Positions 35,488-46,880 of a DNA stretch of 64,000 nt are shown one piece after another. The position numbers were made by a program, and so were the translations under genes. Origin of the DNA: Methylobacterium sp. 2A (GTDB lineage: Bacteria > Pseudomonadota > Alphaproteobacteria > Rhizobiales > Beijerinckiaceae); contig NZ_VUOK01000003.1 of assembly GCF_009806555.1 (NCBI RefSeq), positions 248,001 through 312,000 of the forward strand, in the 5' to 3' direction. The notes beneath the pieces are model-generated. The model was given only the letters and a program-made list of their open reading frames with translations, did no database searches and had not been told where the DNA came from. Each line of letters begins with the position of its first letter. Positions within the stretch are counted from its first letter, which is position 1.

Positions 35488-35585
35488 TCGTCACCTATGA
35501 TCTTCGGGTGGGTGTTCCGGCCTCGCTCGGTCGCGCCGGGCTGCCGCCAGGGTTAAGGCCGCCCCGTGGTCGCGGCTTTTCCGGA

Positions 35586-35668
35586 CGGTGACGAAGTGTG
35601 TCGACGCGATCGTCCGGGCTGCGACAGGCCCGGATGCCCGTGTGCGGAGCGGACACACTTCGTCACCG
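35586..35668. repeat. Perfect 17-bp inverted repeat with 49-bp spacer in a divergent promoter region
   Basis: CGGTGACGAAGTGTGTC at 35586-35602 recurs inverted at 35652-35668, with no mismatch. It lies between the DUF1275 gene (minus) and the small exported His-rich protein gene (plus). Two oppositely oriented copies of a regulator-binding site is the simplest reading; a small invertible or hairpin element is the alternative. Confidence 0.6.
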
Positions 35669-35753
35669 ACGCGGCGACCGGCAGACATACGGGTCGTCTA
35701 TCTCGGGTCCCGAAGCGGTCGGCCCGACCGCAGACCGGACAGGAGATGGACCC

Positions 35754-36017
35754 ATGAAGAGGACGCTCACCGCCGCCCTCGCCGTCGCGACGCTCGCCGC
35801 GGCCGCGCTGCCCGCGCTCGCGATCGACGGGCACGGAAACGCGGCGAACCCCGAGCGCGCGGTCCCGAACACCGGCGGCGTCTCCGGCGGACCCGCCCAC
35901 CGCGACGATCCGCGGGTCCGTGAGTCGCAGGAGCGGCGGTCCGACGGCACGCCGGCGCACGGCGCCAACGACGGCCACGCCCACGGGCACAGCCAGGACG
36001 CCAGCGGCAAGAGGTGA
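35754..36017 (+). CDS. Small periplasmic His-rich protein
   Basis: 87 residues with a signal peptide (MKRTLTAALAVATLAAAALP, cleavage after ALA) and a short disordered mature part ending ANDGHAHGHSQDASGKR. The His-rich tail could bind metal ions in the periplasm. The GGAG site and ATG at 35754 are clear. It is the first plus-strand gene before the RND pump genes. No family recognised. Confidence 0.6.
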   Translation: MKRTLTAALAVATLAAAALPALAIDGHGNAANPERAVPNTGGVSGGPAHRDDPRVRESQERRSDGTPAHGANDGHAHGHSQDASGKR

Positions 36018-36058
36018 CAGCCGCGCGGGCGGTGGAGGCGAAGGGTGGAGATGCCGTC

Positions 36059-36127
36059 ATGCGACTGCTGCCCCTCCTCGTCGTCTTCGCGGTTCTCGCC
36101 GCGAGCATCGGCTACGCGCTCGCTTGA
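36059..36127 (+). CDS. Possible 22-residue single-span membrane peptide
   Basis: A very short frame (MRLLPLLVVFAVLAASIGYA...) with GGAG eight bases upstream of the ATG. It is almost entirely one hydrophobic helix, like small membrane peptides found with pumps. Too short to be sure. Confidence 0.3.
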   Translation: MRLLPLLVVFAVLAASIGYALA

Positions 36128-36189
36128 GCCGGCCCGCGCGACAAAGGGTTCACGGTGCGTCGTCTGCCCCTCAAGCGTGCCGTGGAACG

Positions 36190-36215
36190 CCCGCCCCGAC
36201 GCCAGTCGGGGCGGG
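36190..36215. terminator. GC-rich stem-loop
   Basis: CCCGCCCCGAC (36190-36200) pairs perfectly with GTCGGGGCGGG (36205-36215), loop GCCA. It lies after the two small plus-strand genes and before the next gene; terminator-like but without a T-tract. Confidence 0.4.
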
Positions 36216-36308
36216 TACGTGGGGGCGCCCGGACAACCTTCGCTCCGGCCGGCGACCTGGATGGCGATGGCTTGCGGTCGAATCCTCTAATCGGTCATAA
36301 GGGCGGTG

Positions 36309-36689
36309 ATGCCAGCGGCGCGGAGCCATAGGTCCTTCGGGGCGGTCATGGGGTGGTGGTCGACCGCCGCGCGCGCGCTCGCCCTGGTCCTGGCGCTCGC
36401 CATGGCGGCGCCGAGCGCCGGAATGGCCTCTGACCTAGCGTACCACCAGGGGCATCACGGGCACGGCCGCACGGAACTCGCCGTCGCGTCCGACGAGGGG
36501 GCGGCTGCGGATAGGGCCGCCGACCCGGGTGTGCACAGCCATCTCCATTGCGGCTGTCACCTCGCCGTCAGTCCGCATGGCACGACTGCGGCCACGCCTG
36601 TCATGGCCTCGCGCCTGAGTTACGCGCGGGTCGCCGCGTCCGTCCGCTCGGTCTTCCCGGACCGCCTGCCGAGGCCCCCGCGCGCCTGA
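36309..36689 (+). CDS. Exported His/Cys-rich small protein upstream of the RND pump
   Basis: 126 residues from the ATG at 36309; the ATG at 36348 (MGWWSTAARALALVLALAMA) would begin right at the signal peptide and is an alternative. After the signal: YHQGHHGHGR and HSHLHCGCHLAV, a dense His/Cys cluster likely to bind metal in the periplasm. Such proteins often stand before czc/cus-type operons. A divergent-type relative in this window is at 44858-45179. Confidence 0.6.
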   Translation: MPAARSHRSFGAVMGWWSTAARALALVLALAMAAPSAGMASDLAYHQGHHGHGRTELAVASDEGAAADRAADPGVHSHLHCGCHLAVSPHGTTAATPVMASRLSYARVAASVRSVFPDRLPRPPRA

Positions 36690-36810
36690 GGCGACGCTGC
36701 CACGGGCGCGTCCGCGCGGAGCTGATCGCTTCCGGGGCGTCGCCGCACGTCACCCAGCATCAACGACGGCGCCGTCCCTGACGGCGCACGGTCTCGGCCG
36801 AGCGAACATC

Positions 36811-38178
36811 ATGCGCATCTTTCTGACCGCGGTCCTCGTGGCCGCCGGCGTCTTTGCGGGCGCCACCCTTCCCGCCGTCTCCGGCTTCGTCCGCGGCCTC
36901 CTGACCGCGGTCGGCGTGCCGCCGTCGATGGTCACGTACGCCGCAGGGCCGGCTACAAGTGCCCCCGCCAAGGAGCCAGCCAAGGGACCCGCCGAGACCG
37001 CGGACGACGGCCACGACCACGGCAAGCCCTCGGCCGGGAAGGCCGACGGCCAGGCGCGCGGCGAGCACGAGCACTCCGAGTCGGAGGGCGAGGAAGGCCA
37101 CATCAAGATGAGCGCCGAGCAGGTGGAGAACCAGGACATCAAGGTCGCCAAGGCGGAGGGCGGGACGATCTCCCGGCACATCCTCGCGCCGGGCACCATC
37201 ACGCCGGACACCGACCGGATCGCCCGGGTCCCGGTCCGGGTCGTCGGCACGGTGTCCGAGATGCGCAAACGCCTGGGTGACGACGTGAGGAAGGGCGACG
37301 TCGTCGCCGTGCTCGACAGCCGCGAGGTCGCCGACGCCAAGAGCGAGTACCTCACCGCCATGGTGCAGTCGGACCTGCAGAAGATCAACTTCGAGCGCCA
37401 GCAGAAGCTGCTGGCGTCCGCGGCGGCGTCTCAGGCCGCGTACGACAACGCCAAGGCCGTGTTCCAGGAGAACCAATTGCGCGTCGACCTCGCCCGGCAG
37501 AAGCTCTCTGCGCTCGGCCTGAACGCCGCGGAGGTCGCCGCCGCCCAGAAGCGCGACGAGGCGACGCCCAACGCCTCGACGCTGCGCCAGTACGAGCTGC
37601 GTTCGCCGCTCGCGGGCCGGATCGTCGAACGCAAGGTCGACGTCGGCACCGCGGTGGGCAAGGAGGGCGACCCCGCCGACGTGTACACCGTCGCCGACCT
37701 CTCGACGGTCTGGATCGAGCTCTCCGTGCCGACCTCGGAACTCGCCAAGGTGAAGGAGGGCGCGGAGGTCACGGTCACCCCGGACCAGGGGGACGGCGAG
37801 CGGAAGGCCCGGGGCAAGGTCATCTTCGTCAGCCCGCTGCTCAACGCCGACACCCGCGCCGCGCGGGTCGTCGTCGCCCTGCCGAACAAGGACATGTCCT
37901 GGCGCCCGGGGACCTACGTCACCGCCGAGGTGGACGTCTCGCGCGACGACGTCGCCGTCCGCGTGCCCAAGGCGGCGGTCCAGACGGTCGAGGGCAAGAG
38001 CGTCGTCTTCGTGCGGACGCCGGAGGGGTTCGAGAAGCGCGAGGTCGAACTCGGCCGGTCCGACGACGACGCCGTCGAGGTCGCCTCGGGCCTGAAGGCC
38101 GGCGACGAACTCGCGGTCGGCAACACCTTCCTGCTGAAAGCCGAGCTCGGCAAGTCCGAAGCCGACCACGACCATTGA
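36811..38178 (+). CDS. RND metal efflux periplasmic adaptor (CzcB/CusB family)
   Basis: 455 residues. N-terminal membrane/signal segment, a His-rich acidic stretch (DGHDHGKPS, GEHEHSESEGEEGH, about 65-95) and the membrane-fusion core: barrel-sandwich hybrid (VRVVGTVSEMRKRLGDDVRK), alpha-hairpin (about 180-245), second half of the lipoyl domain (SPLAGRIVERKVDVGTAVGK), beta-barrel and membrane-proximal domain (RVPKAAVQTVEGKSVVFVRT). Adaptors link the inner-membrane pump to an outer-membrane channel. The pump gene follows after 11 bp, forming an operon. Confidence 0.92.
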   Translation: MRIFLTAVLVAAGVFAGATLPAVSGFVRGLLTAVGVPPSMVTYAAGPATSAPAKEPAKGPAETADDGHDHGKPSAGKADGQARGEHEHSESEGEEGHIKMSAEQVENQDIKVAKAEGGTISRHILAPGTITPDTDRIARVPVRVVGTVSEMRKRLGDDVRKGDVVAVLDSREVADAKSEYLTAMVQSDLQKINFERQQKLLASAAASQAAYDNAKAVFQENQLRVDLARQKLSALGLNAAEVAAAQKRDEATPNASTLRQYELRSPLAGRIVERKVDVGTAVGKEGDPADVYTVADLSTVWIELSVPTSELAKVKEGAEVTVTPDQGDGERKARGKVIFVSPLLNADTRAARVVVALPNKDMSWRPGTYVTAEVDVSRDDVAVRVPKAAVQTVEGKSVVFVRTPEGFEKREVELGRSDDDAVEVASGLKAGDELAVGNTFLLKAELGKSEADHDH

Positions 38179-38189
38179 GGGGACGGACC

Positions 38190-41438
<3,249 letters not shown>

Positions 41439-41443
41439 GCGCG

Positions 41444-42004
41444 ATGCGGGAAATCGCCGGACTCGCGACGGCCACCGCGCTGTGCGTCCTGAACCTGTCG
41501 CACGCGGCGCGGGCGGAGGAGGCCCCCGGCCGCGAGGCCCCGTTCGGTCTCGCCTGGGGCCCGGTCGCCACCGTGCCGCGGCCGCTCAAGGTCGACCGCG
41601 AGGCGAACCTGACCGGCCTTTACTATCCCAGCGGGTGGGGGCCGGCCACCGGATCGGAGACCGCGGAGGTGGTCCTGGTGGTCTGCCGGGACGAGGGACT
41701 CCAGGAGATGGTCTGGGTCGGCGTGCCCCTGTCCGGGGAGGCGCTGGAGCGTTCGCGCAGGACCATCCACGACGAGGGCGTGCGCCGCTACGGCGAGCCC
41801 GGGCCCGGCCCGTCGGCAGGTTCCGAGGTCTGGCCCGGCGGCCGTGCGCTCCTTGCCAGCCGCGGGACCGCCGACGGGCGGCGCCAGCTCGTGATGGCCG
41901 CCTTCGGCCCGGGCTACGCGGCCTGCTCGCAGGCCCATCGCGCCGCGACCGGGCATCCGGCCGGCGCGCACGTCGCCGACCTCATCGGGACGGACGGTCC
42001 GTGA
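41444..42004 (+). CDS. Exported hypothetical protein of the RND operon
   Basis: 186 residues starting 5 bp after the czcA-like stop, so co-transcribed. Signal peptide (LATATALCVLNLSHAARA), then a soluble periplasmic domain with two separated cysteines (VLVVCRDEG and YAACSQAH). No metal-binding His cluster. It has no family I recognise, but position suggests a periplasmic accessory to the pump. Confidence 0.62.
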   Translation: MREIAGLATATALCVLNLSHAARAEEAPGREAPFGLAWGPVATVPRPLKVDREANLTGLYYPSGWGPATGSETAEVVLVVCRDEGLQEMVWVGVPLSGEALERSRRTIHDEGVRRYGEPGPGPSAGSEVWPGGRALLASRGTADGRRQLVMAAFGPGYAACSQAHRAATGHPAGAHVADLIGTDGP

Positions 42005-42044
42005 GGCCGCCCCCCTCGCAACGCAGCACATCCGGAAGGTAGGC

Positions 42045-42986
42045 ATGGGACACGGACACGCGCACGGCGGCGGCCATGGGCACTCGCACGGCGGTGGCAT
42101 CCCCTCCGGCTCGGCGGCCGCCCGGAACAAGGGGCGCCTCGCCTGGGCATTGGCGCTGACCCTCACGTACATGTTCGCCGAGGTGGTGGGCGGCCTGCTC
42201 ACCGGCAGCCTGGCGTTGCTCGCGGACGCCGCGCACATGGTCACCGACGCGGGCGGTCTCGCCCTGTCGCTGCTCGCCATCCACTACGCGGGCAAGGCCC
42301 CGACGCCGGGCAAGAGCTTCGGCTACATGCGCTTCGAGATCCTGGCGGCGCTCGCGAACGCCGTCGTGCTGCTCGGGGTGACCGTCTACATCCTCTTCGA
42401 GGCCTACCGCCGCTTCGTCGAGCCGACCGAGATCCTCGGCTGGCCGATGATGCTGGTGGCGCTCGTCGGCCTCGGCGTCAACCTCGCCAGCATGCGACTT
42501 CTGTCGGGCGGATCGTCCGAGAGCCTCAACGTCAAGGGTGCCTACTTCGAGGTCTTCTCCGACATGCTGGGCTCGCTCGGCGTCATCGTCGCGGCGCTCG
42601 TGGTGATGTGGACCGGCGTTCGCTGGGTGGACCCGCTGGTCGGGGCCGGCATCGGGCTGTTCATCGTCCCGCGGACGTGGCGCCTGCTGAGCGAGGCCCT
42701 GCACATCCTGCTGGAGGGGACGCCCCCGGGCGTCGACCTCGCGGCCCTGAAGGCCGAGATCGAGGCGATGCCGGGCGTCCGGCGCGCCTACGACCTGCAC
42801 GCGTGGACGCTCACCTCCGGGTTCGACGCGATGAGCGGCCACGTGGTGGTCGACGACCCCGCCGGCGGTCCCGCCGTCATCCGGGCCGTCCGCGGGCTGA
42901 TGAAGGAGCGGCACGGCATCGAGCACGTCACGGTCCAGGTCGAGGACGAGGCGCTCGCGGCCGAGGGCGCGCACCTGCCGGTGTGA
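42045..42986 (+). CDS. Cation diffusion facilitator (CDF) family exporter, CzcD/ZitB type
   Basis: 313 residues. A cytoplasmic His-rich N-terminus (MGHGHAHGGGHGHSHGGG) precedes six membrane helices. TM2 has LADAAHMVTDAGG with the His64-x3-Asp68 metal site; TM5 has the Glu/Asp pair in YFEVFSDMLGS. A C-terminal cytoplasmic domain (about 215-313) ends VTVQVEDEAL. CDF exporters move Zn/Cd/Co to the periplasm against protons. It follows the RND genes by 40 bp and probably belongs to the same transcript. Confidence 0.92.
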   Translation: MGHGHAHGGGHGHSHGGGIPSGSAAARNKGRLAWALALTLTYMFAEVVGGLLTGSLALLADAAHMVTDAGGLALSLLAIHYAGKAPTPGKSFGYMRFEILAALANAVVLLGVTVYILFEAYRRFVEPTEILGWPMMLVALVGLGVNLASMRLLSGGSSESLNVKGAYFEVFSDMLGSLGVIVAALVVMWTGVRWVDPLVGAGIGLFIVPRTWRLLSEALHILLEGTPPGVDLAALKAEIEAMPGVRRAYDLHAWTLTSGFDAMSGHVVVDDPAGGPAVIRAVRGLMKERHGIEHVTVQVEDEALAAEGAHLPV

Positions 42987-43001
42987 CCGGGGGCGTCGGA
43001 C

Positions 43002-43172
43002 ATGAGCAAGAAATCGGAGCGGCTCCAACCCGACTGGACGTCGAGGCCACGCGGCAGGCGACGCGTCAGGCCCTACGTCCGCAAGGCCGCCAACCGGGCG
43101 ATGGTGGTCTACTCGATGGGGATCGCTGTCGCGCTGCTTCTGATCATGGCCATGAAGGGCAGGTTTCATTGA
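43002..43172 (+). CDS. Small single-span membrane protein
   Basis: 56 residues starting 15 bp after the CDF gene: an Arg/Lys-rich N-terminus (RPRGRRRVRPYVRKAANR) and one C-terminal hydrophobic helix (MVVYSMGIAVALLLIMAMKG). It may be a small partner of the metal exporters. No family recognised. Confidence 0.55.
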   Translation: MSKKSERLQPDWTSRPRGRRRVRPYVRKAANRAMVVYSMGIAVALLLIMAMKGRFH

Positions 43173-43272
43173 GGTGCCCGTCGTGGATCGGGATGTGCTC
43201 CGGCGAGGCCGGCCTTTGTCAATCGCGCGCGGGCGCACGGGAGGTTTCGGGGGCGATGCGAGGCGATAGATC

Positions 43273-43563
43273 ATGAACAGCGAGCAGACGCATCACTTCG
43301 CGGTGACCACCACGGCGATGATCGCGGTATTGCGGACATCCACGATAGCGATGATGCATCTCGTCATGCAAAAATTGCCGCCTCACGAGCGGGAAGTGGT
43401 CTTCCGCGAGATCGCCAGCACGATCGGCGACCTGCCCCCCGACTACACCCAGGAGAGCCCGGTCGGGACGAGGTTCTACGAGGAGGTGGTGGCCGAGGCG
43501 CCGGAGCTCGCGAAGGCGTTCGCGCGGGACCTGCGCCGGACCTTCGACCGAAAGGATCCCTGA
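43273..43563 (+). CDS. Small hypothetical protein
   Basis: 96 residues, helical, with VLRTSTIAMMHLVMQKLPPHEREVVF-type content (shown in part: MMHLVMQKLPPHE) and an acidic/basic C-terminal helix. No signal peptide. It follows the metal-exporter genes in the same direction. No family recognised. Confidence 0.5.
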   Translation: MNSEQTHHFAVTTTAMIAVLRTSTIAMMHLVMQKLPPHEREVVFREIASTIGDLPPDYTQESPVGTRFYEEVVAEAPELAKAFARDLRRTFDRKDP

Positions 43564-43696
43564 CGCCGGGGGCCCGGTGCGGCCGGCCCGCGGCTCCCGG
43601 AACGGCGAAGATCGCCGCGCGACCGCCTTCCCGCCCCGCCGGGCGGACCTCGGTCCGATCGGGGGATGTCTCGGGGGGACGGCCCTCGGAAGTGCC

Positions 43697-44008
43697 ATGA
43701 GGATATCGATGGGTTCGAGGGACCGACGTTCTCGGCGGCGCCGTTCCGGCAGCCGCGTCGATGGTGGGCCCGGGGAGCCCGCGCGGCCGGCCCGGCCCGC
43801 CACGGCCGTGCTCCTGGCGGGCGTGGCCGCAGCGCTCGGCGTCCCCGAGGCGGCCTTCCGCGATGGCTCGGCGGCGCTGGCAGAGCACGCCGAGACGGCC
43901 GCGATGTTGCAGGCGTGGCAGGGCCTGCGCCACCGGGCGGACCGCCAGGAGGTCCTGGCCCTCGCGCGCGCCCTGGCGTTGGCGCCCCCTGGCGGGCCGG
44001 GCCAATGA
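43697..44008 (+). CDS. Small hypothetical protein, helical C-terminus
   Basis: 103 residues from the ATG at 43697. An Arg-rich disordered start is followed by helices (AVLLAGVAAALGVPEAAFRD, ETAAMLQAWQGLRHRADRQE). The helical end is similar in look to small regulators of this lineage. It lies convergent with the decayed adaptor gene. No function assigned. Confidence 0.45.
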   Translation: MRISMGSRDRRSRRRRSGSRVDGGPGEPARPARPATAVLLAGVAAALGVPEAAFRDGSAALAEHAETAAMLQAWQGLRHRADRQEVLALARALALAPPGGPGQ

Positions 44009-44144
44009 CGACTCCTGTTCGGGGCCGCGGCGGACCGGCATCGCGGGCGACAGCTCGCACCAGCCCCGGCCGGCCGGCTTCGGAACGACATCCCAGAACC
44101 GAGCGGCGACGTTGAAGACGTTGCGCCCGCTCGCCGCCTCGCCG

Positions 44145-44701
44145 CCTCGCCGCGGACCGTGACCGCCGGACGCTCGCCGACCAGGGGCATGCCGCCTGCG
44201 CGCACCGCGGGGCCGACACGGACCTTCGACAGGTCGACGACCGAGTAGAGTTCGATCTCCAGGTTGTCCCGCCCGACCGCGGCCCCAGGGTCGACGCGGC
44301 GCTCGACGATCTTGCCCGCGATGTGTGAGCGGATCTCCTGACGCTCGCACTGTGCCTCCGGCTGGTTCGACAGGCGTCGATCTCGGCCGTGCCCGGGCCC
44401 GGGAAGATGAGCTTGCGCCGGGCGGCGTCCTCCCTGACCTTGAGGTCGGGTAGCTCGCCTGCGAGCGCAGGTACTGCCGCTCGGACATGATGCGCTTGGC
44501 ACAGAGGACCTTGTCGCGCTCGAACACCGGCCTCCGGGGGGCGGCGGACACCCTGGCGACGGGGTGCTCGCCCTTCGATTCGGTGATCTCGCGGCCGTCG
44601 AGCGGGGTGACGACCTCGCCCTTCGCCATCCGGTCGCCGCGGCCCATGCGCAGCCTGGCGACCTCGCCGGTCGTCTTCGCCGTGATGGGCGCGGCCGGCA
44701 T
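44145..44701 (-). pseudogene. Decayed second CzcB/CusB-type adaptor
   Basis: Read on the minus strand, three frames give in order ITAKTTGEVARLRMGRGDRM with RPVFERDKVL and RIMSERQYLRSQ, then LKVREDAARRKLIFPGPGTA, then QEIRSHIAGKIVERRVDPGA and ELYSVVDLSKVRVG. These match consecutive lipoyl, hairpin and beta-barrel parts of a CzcB-type protein. At least two frameshifts and loss of both ends make it non-functional. It is not a copy of the intact adaptor but a related one, so a second RND operon once stood here. Confidence 0.75.
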
Positions 44702-44857
44702 CCTGCGCCCCGAGCCGCCACGTCGCGATCAGGAAGCCGTCGGCGATGGTCAGCGGCGCGGGGAGGGGACGCCTGAACATGTCGATGCCATGGGCGGTCG
44801 GCCGCAGGCGTGGGCGCGCGGTGCCGCCGTTCGAGTGCAGGTACCGGACAGGCTTCC

Positions 44858-45179
44858 TCACGCCCTCAGTGGCTCGAACGGCTCCCGGACCCTGCCAGCG
44901 GCATGCACGGGCCGGTCGCCGACCGGGAACGTCGTGGCCGTCCAGGCGGCGCCCCCGGCGGCCGGAGCGAGAACGGGCATCGCGTCCTGCGCGCGGGATT
45001 GGGCGTGGTCGGCCAAGTCGTCCTCGGCATGCCGGCCCGCGCCATGGTCGTGGTCGGCGAACGCGTGCACGACAGGCGTCGTAGCCCCACGACGACCATC
45101 GACCATCGTCGGCATGACCAGGACGGCCATCGGCGCGAATGCGAGGGCCGCCGCCATGAGACGCCGCCACGAGGACACC
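44858..45179 (-). CDS. Exported small His-containing protein, divergent from the CsoR-type regulator
   Basis: 106 residues from a GTG at 45179 (GGGGGG upstream); an ATG at 45158 is an alternative. N-terminal signal-type hydrophobic stretch (LMAAALAFAPMAVLVM), then VHAFADHDHGAGRHAEDD, a short His/Asp-rich region. It shares the regulator's promoter region and its operator, so it is probably metal-controlled. Confidence 0.5.
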
Positions 45180-45240
45180 CGACCCCCCTCTCTCGGAGCG
45201 AGCCAGCCGACGCCGGAACGTCGATTTCCCTTCTCATATC

Positions 45241-45256
45241 CTATCCGGGGGGATAG
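45241..45256. promoter_or_regulatory. Predicted CsoR/RcnR-type operator
   Basis: CTATCCGGGGGGATAG: 6-bp perfect arms (CTATCC/GGATAG) around a G-tract, the form bound by RcnR/NreA/InrS-type repressors. It lies ten bases upstream of the regulator ATG and 62 bases upstream of the divergent exported-protein start, so it could block both. Confidence 0.7.
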
Positions 45257-45265
45257 CACGTCGAC

Positions 45266-45538
45266 ATGGAACGTGCGCACGCCTCCCACCCGGACATCGT
45301 CAAGCGCCTGAGGCGCGCCAACGGCCACCTCGCCGGCGTCATCGCCATGATCGAGGAGGGCCGCGCCTGCGTGGACCTCGCGCAGCAGCTCCACGCGGTC
45401 GAAAGCGCCATCGCCAGCGCCAAGCGCGTCCTCATCGAGGACCACATGGAACACTGCATCGGCGACGGGGTCGGGGACGGCGGCACGACAGCCAAGGCCG
45501 CGCTCGCCGAGTTCAAGGCGCTGGCGAAGTACCTGTGA
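45266..45538 (+). CDS. Metal-sensing CsoR/RcnR-family repressor (NreA-like)
   Basis: 90 residues, all-helical DUF156 family. Ligand positions are His21, Cys35 (GRACVDLAQQL), His60 and Cys64 (EDHMEHCI), so the Cys-His-Cys set of CsoR with an additional RcnR-like position. The DNA-contacting basic helix (VKRLRRANGHLAG) is intact. It likely represses itself, the divergent gene and the downstream MFS exporter, releasing on metal binding (Ni/Co or Cu). The exporter gene starts 10 bp downstream; the pair resembles nreAB nickel-resistance operons. Confidence 0.87.
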   Translation: MERAHASHPDIVKRLRRANGHLAGVIAMIEEGRACVDLAQQLHAVESAIASAKRVLIEDHMEHCIGDGVGDGGTTAKAALAEFKALAKYL

Positions 45539-45548
45539 GGCTCGCCCG

Positions 45549-46880
45549 ATGCTGAGCGTCCTCGCCGACCGTACCTACCGGCACCTCTACGCCGCGCAGG
45601 TCATCGCCCTGATCGGCACCGGCCTGCTGACGGTCGCACTCGGGCTGCTGGCCTATCGCCTCGCAGGCCCGGAGGCCGGCGCGGTGCTCGGCATGGCGCT
45701 CGCCATCAAGATGGTCGCCTACGTGCTGGTGGCGCCCGTGGCGAACGCATTCACCGGGCGGTTGCCGCGTCGCGCCTTCCTGGTTTCGACCGACCTCGTC
45801 CGCGCCGCCGTCGCCCTGATCCTGCCGTTCGTCGGCCAGGTCTGGCAGGTCTACGTCCTCGTCTTCGTGCTTCAGTCCTGCTCGGCCGCCTTCACCCCGA
45901 CCTTCCAGGCGACCATCCCGGACATCCTTCCGGAAGAGCGCGACTACACCCGGGCGCTCTCCCTCTCACGGCTGGCCTACGACCTGGAGAACCTGCTCAG
46001 CCCGGCGCTCGCTGCGGTCCTGCTGACCGTCATCGACTTCCACTGGCTGTTCGAAGGGACCGTGGTGGGCTTCCTGTGCTCGGCGGCGCTCGTCGTCTCA
46101 GTCAGCCTGCCGAGCCCGAAGTCGACCGAGCGCCGCGGGATCTATGACCGGACCACGAGGGGTCTGCGCATCTACCTCGCCACGCCCCGCCTGCGCGGGT
46201 TGCTGGCCCTGAACCTCGCGGTGTCGGCGGCCGGCTCGATGGTCATCGTCAACACAGTCGTGATCGCGCAAGCCATCCTGCACCGGCCCCAGAACGACGT
46301 CGCCGTGGCGCTCGGGTTGTTCGGCGGTGGCTCGATGGTTGCGGCCCTGCTCCTGCCGCGGGCGCTCGACCGGCTGCCGGACCGGACCGTGATGCTGCTT
46401 GCGGCGGGTCTCCTCGGCGTCGGGCTGCTCGCCTTCGCCGCGACGACCTGGGGAGGCGTGATCGGCTGGCCGATGCTCCTCACGACCTGGCTCGTGCTCG
46501 GGGCTGGCTACTCCGCCGCCCAGACCCCGACCGGGCGGCTGCTCCGGCGCTCGGCCACGCCCGAGGATCGGCCCGCGGTGTTCGCGGCGCAGTTCGCCCT
46601 GTCTCACGTCGCTTGGCTCATCACCTATCCGCTCGCGGGGTGGCTCGGCGCAGAGGCCGGCCTGCCGGTCACGCTCGCGGTCCTGGCTGCGCTCACCCTG
46701 GCGGCCGTCGCGGCGGCGGCCGTGCTGTGGCCCGCCTCGGATCCGGACGTCGTCGAGCACGCGCATCCCGACCTCTCGCCCGACCACCCCCACCTTGCGG
46801 GCGCCGGCCGGGGCCGGCACGTCCACGCCTTCGTCATCGACGACCTGCATCCCCGGTGGCCGACGGCTAGGCCGGGCTGA
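45549..46880 (+). CDS. MFS metal exporter (NreB-like, nickel resistance)
   Basis: 443 residues, about 12 membrane helices. The N-terminal ADRTYRHLYAAQVIALIGTG, FTPTFQATIPDILP and ERDYTRALSLSRLAYDLENL stretches match NreB-type MFS proteins, and the C-terminal cytoplasmic tail is His-rich (VVEHAHPDLSPDHPHL, GRHVHAFVIDDLH), as in NreB/NrsD where it binds Ni. It would export Ni (perhaps Co) using the proton gradient. Forms an operon with the repressor gene. Confidence 0.85.
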   Translation: MLSVLADRTYRHLYAAQVIALIGTGLLTVALGLLAYRLAGPEAGAVLGMALAIKMVAYVLVAPVANAFTGRLPRRAFLVSTDLVRAAVALILPFVGQVWQVYVLVFVLQSCSAAFTPTFQATIPDILPEERDYTRALSLSRLAYDLENLLSPALAAVLLTVIDFHWLFEGTVVGFLCSAALVVSVSLPSPKSTERRGIYDRTTRGLRIYLATPRLRGLLALNLAVSAAGSMVIVNTVVIAQAILHRPQNDVAVALGLFGGGSMVAALLLPRALDRLPDRTVMLLAAGLLGVGLLAFAATTWGGVIGWPMLLTTWLVLGAGYSAAQTPTGRLLRRSATPEDRPAVFAAQFALSHVAWLITYPLAGWLGAEAGLPVTLAVLAALTLAAVAAAAVLWPASDPDVVEHAHPDLSPDHPHLAGAGRGRHVHAFVIDDLHPRWPTARPG

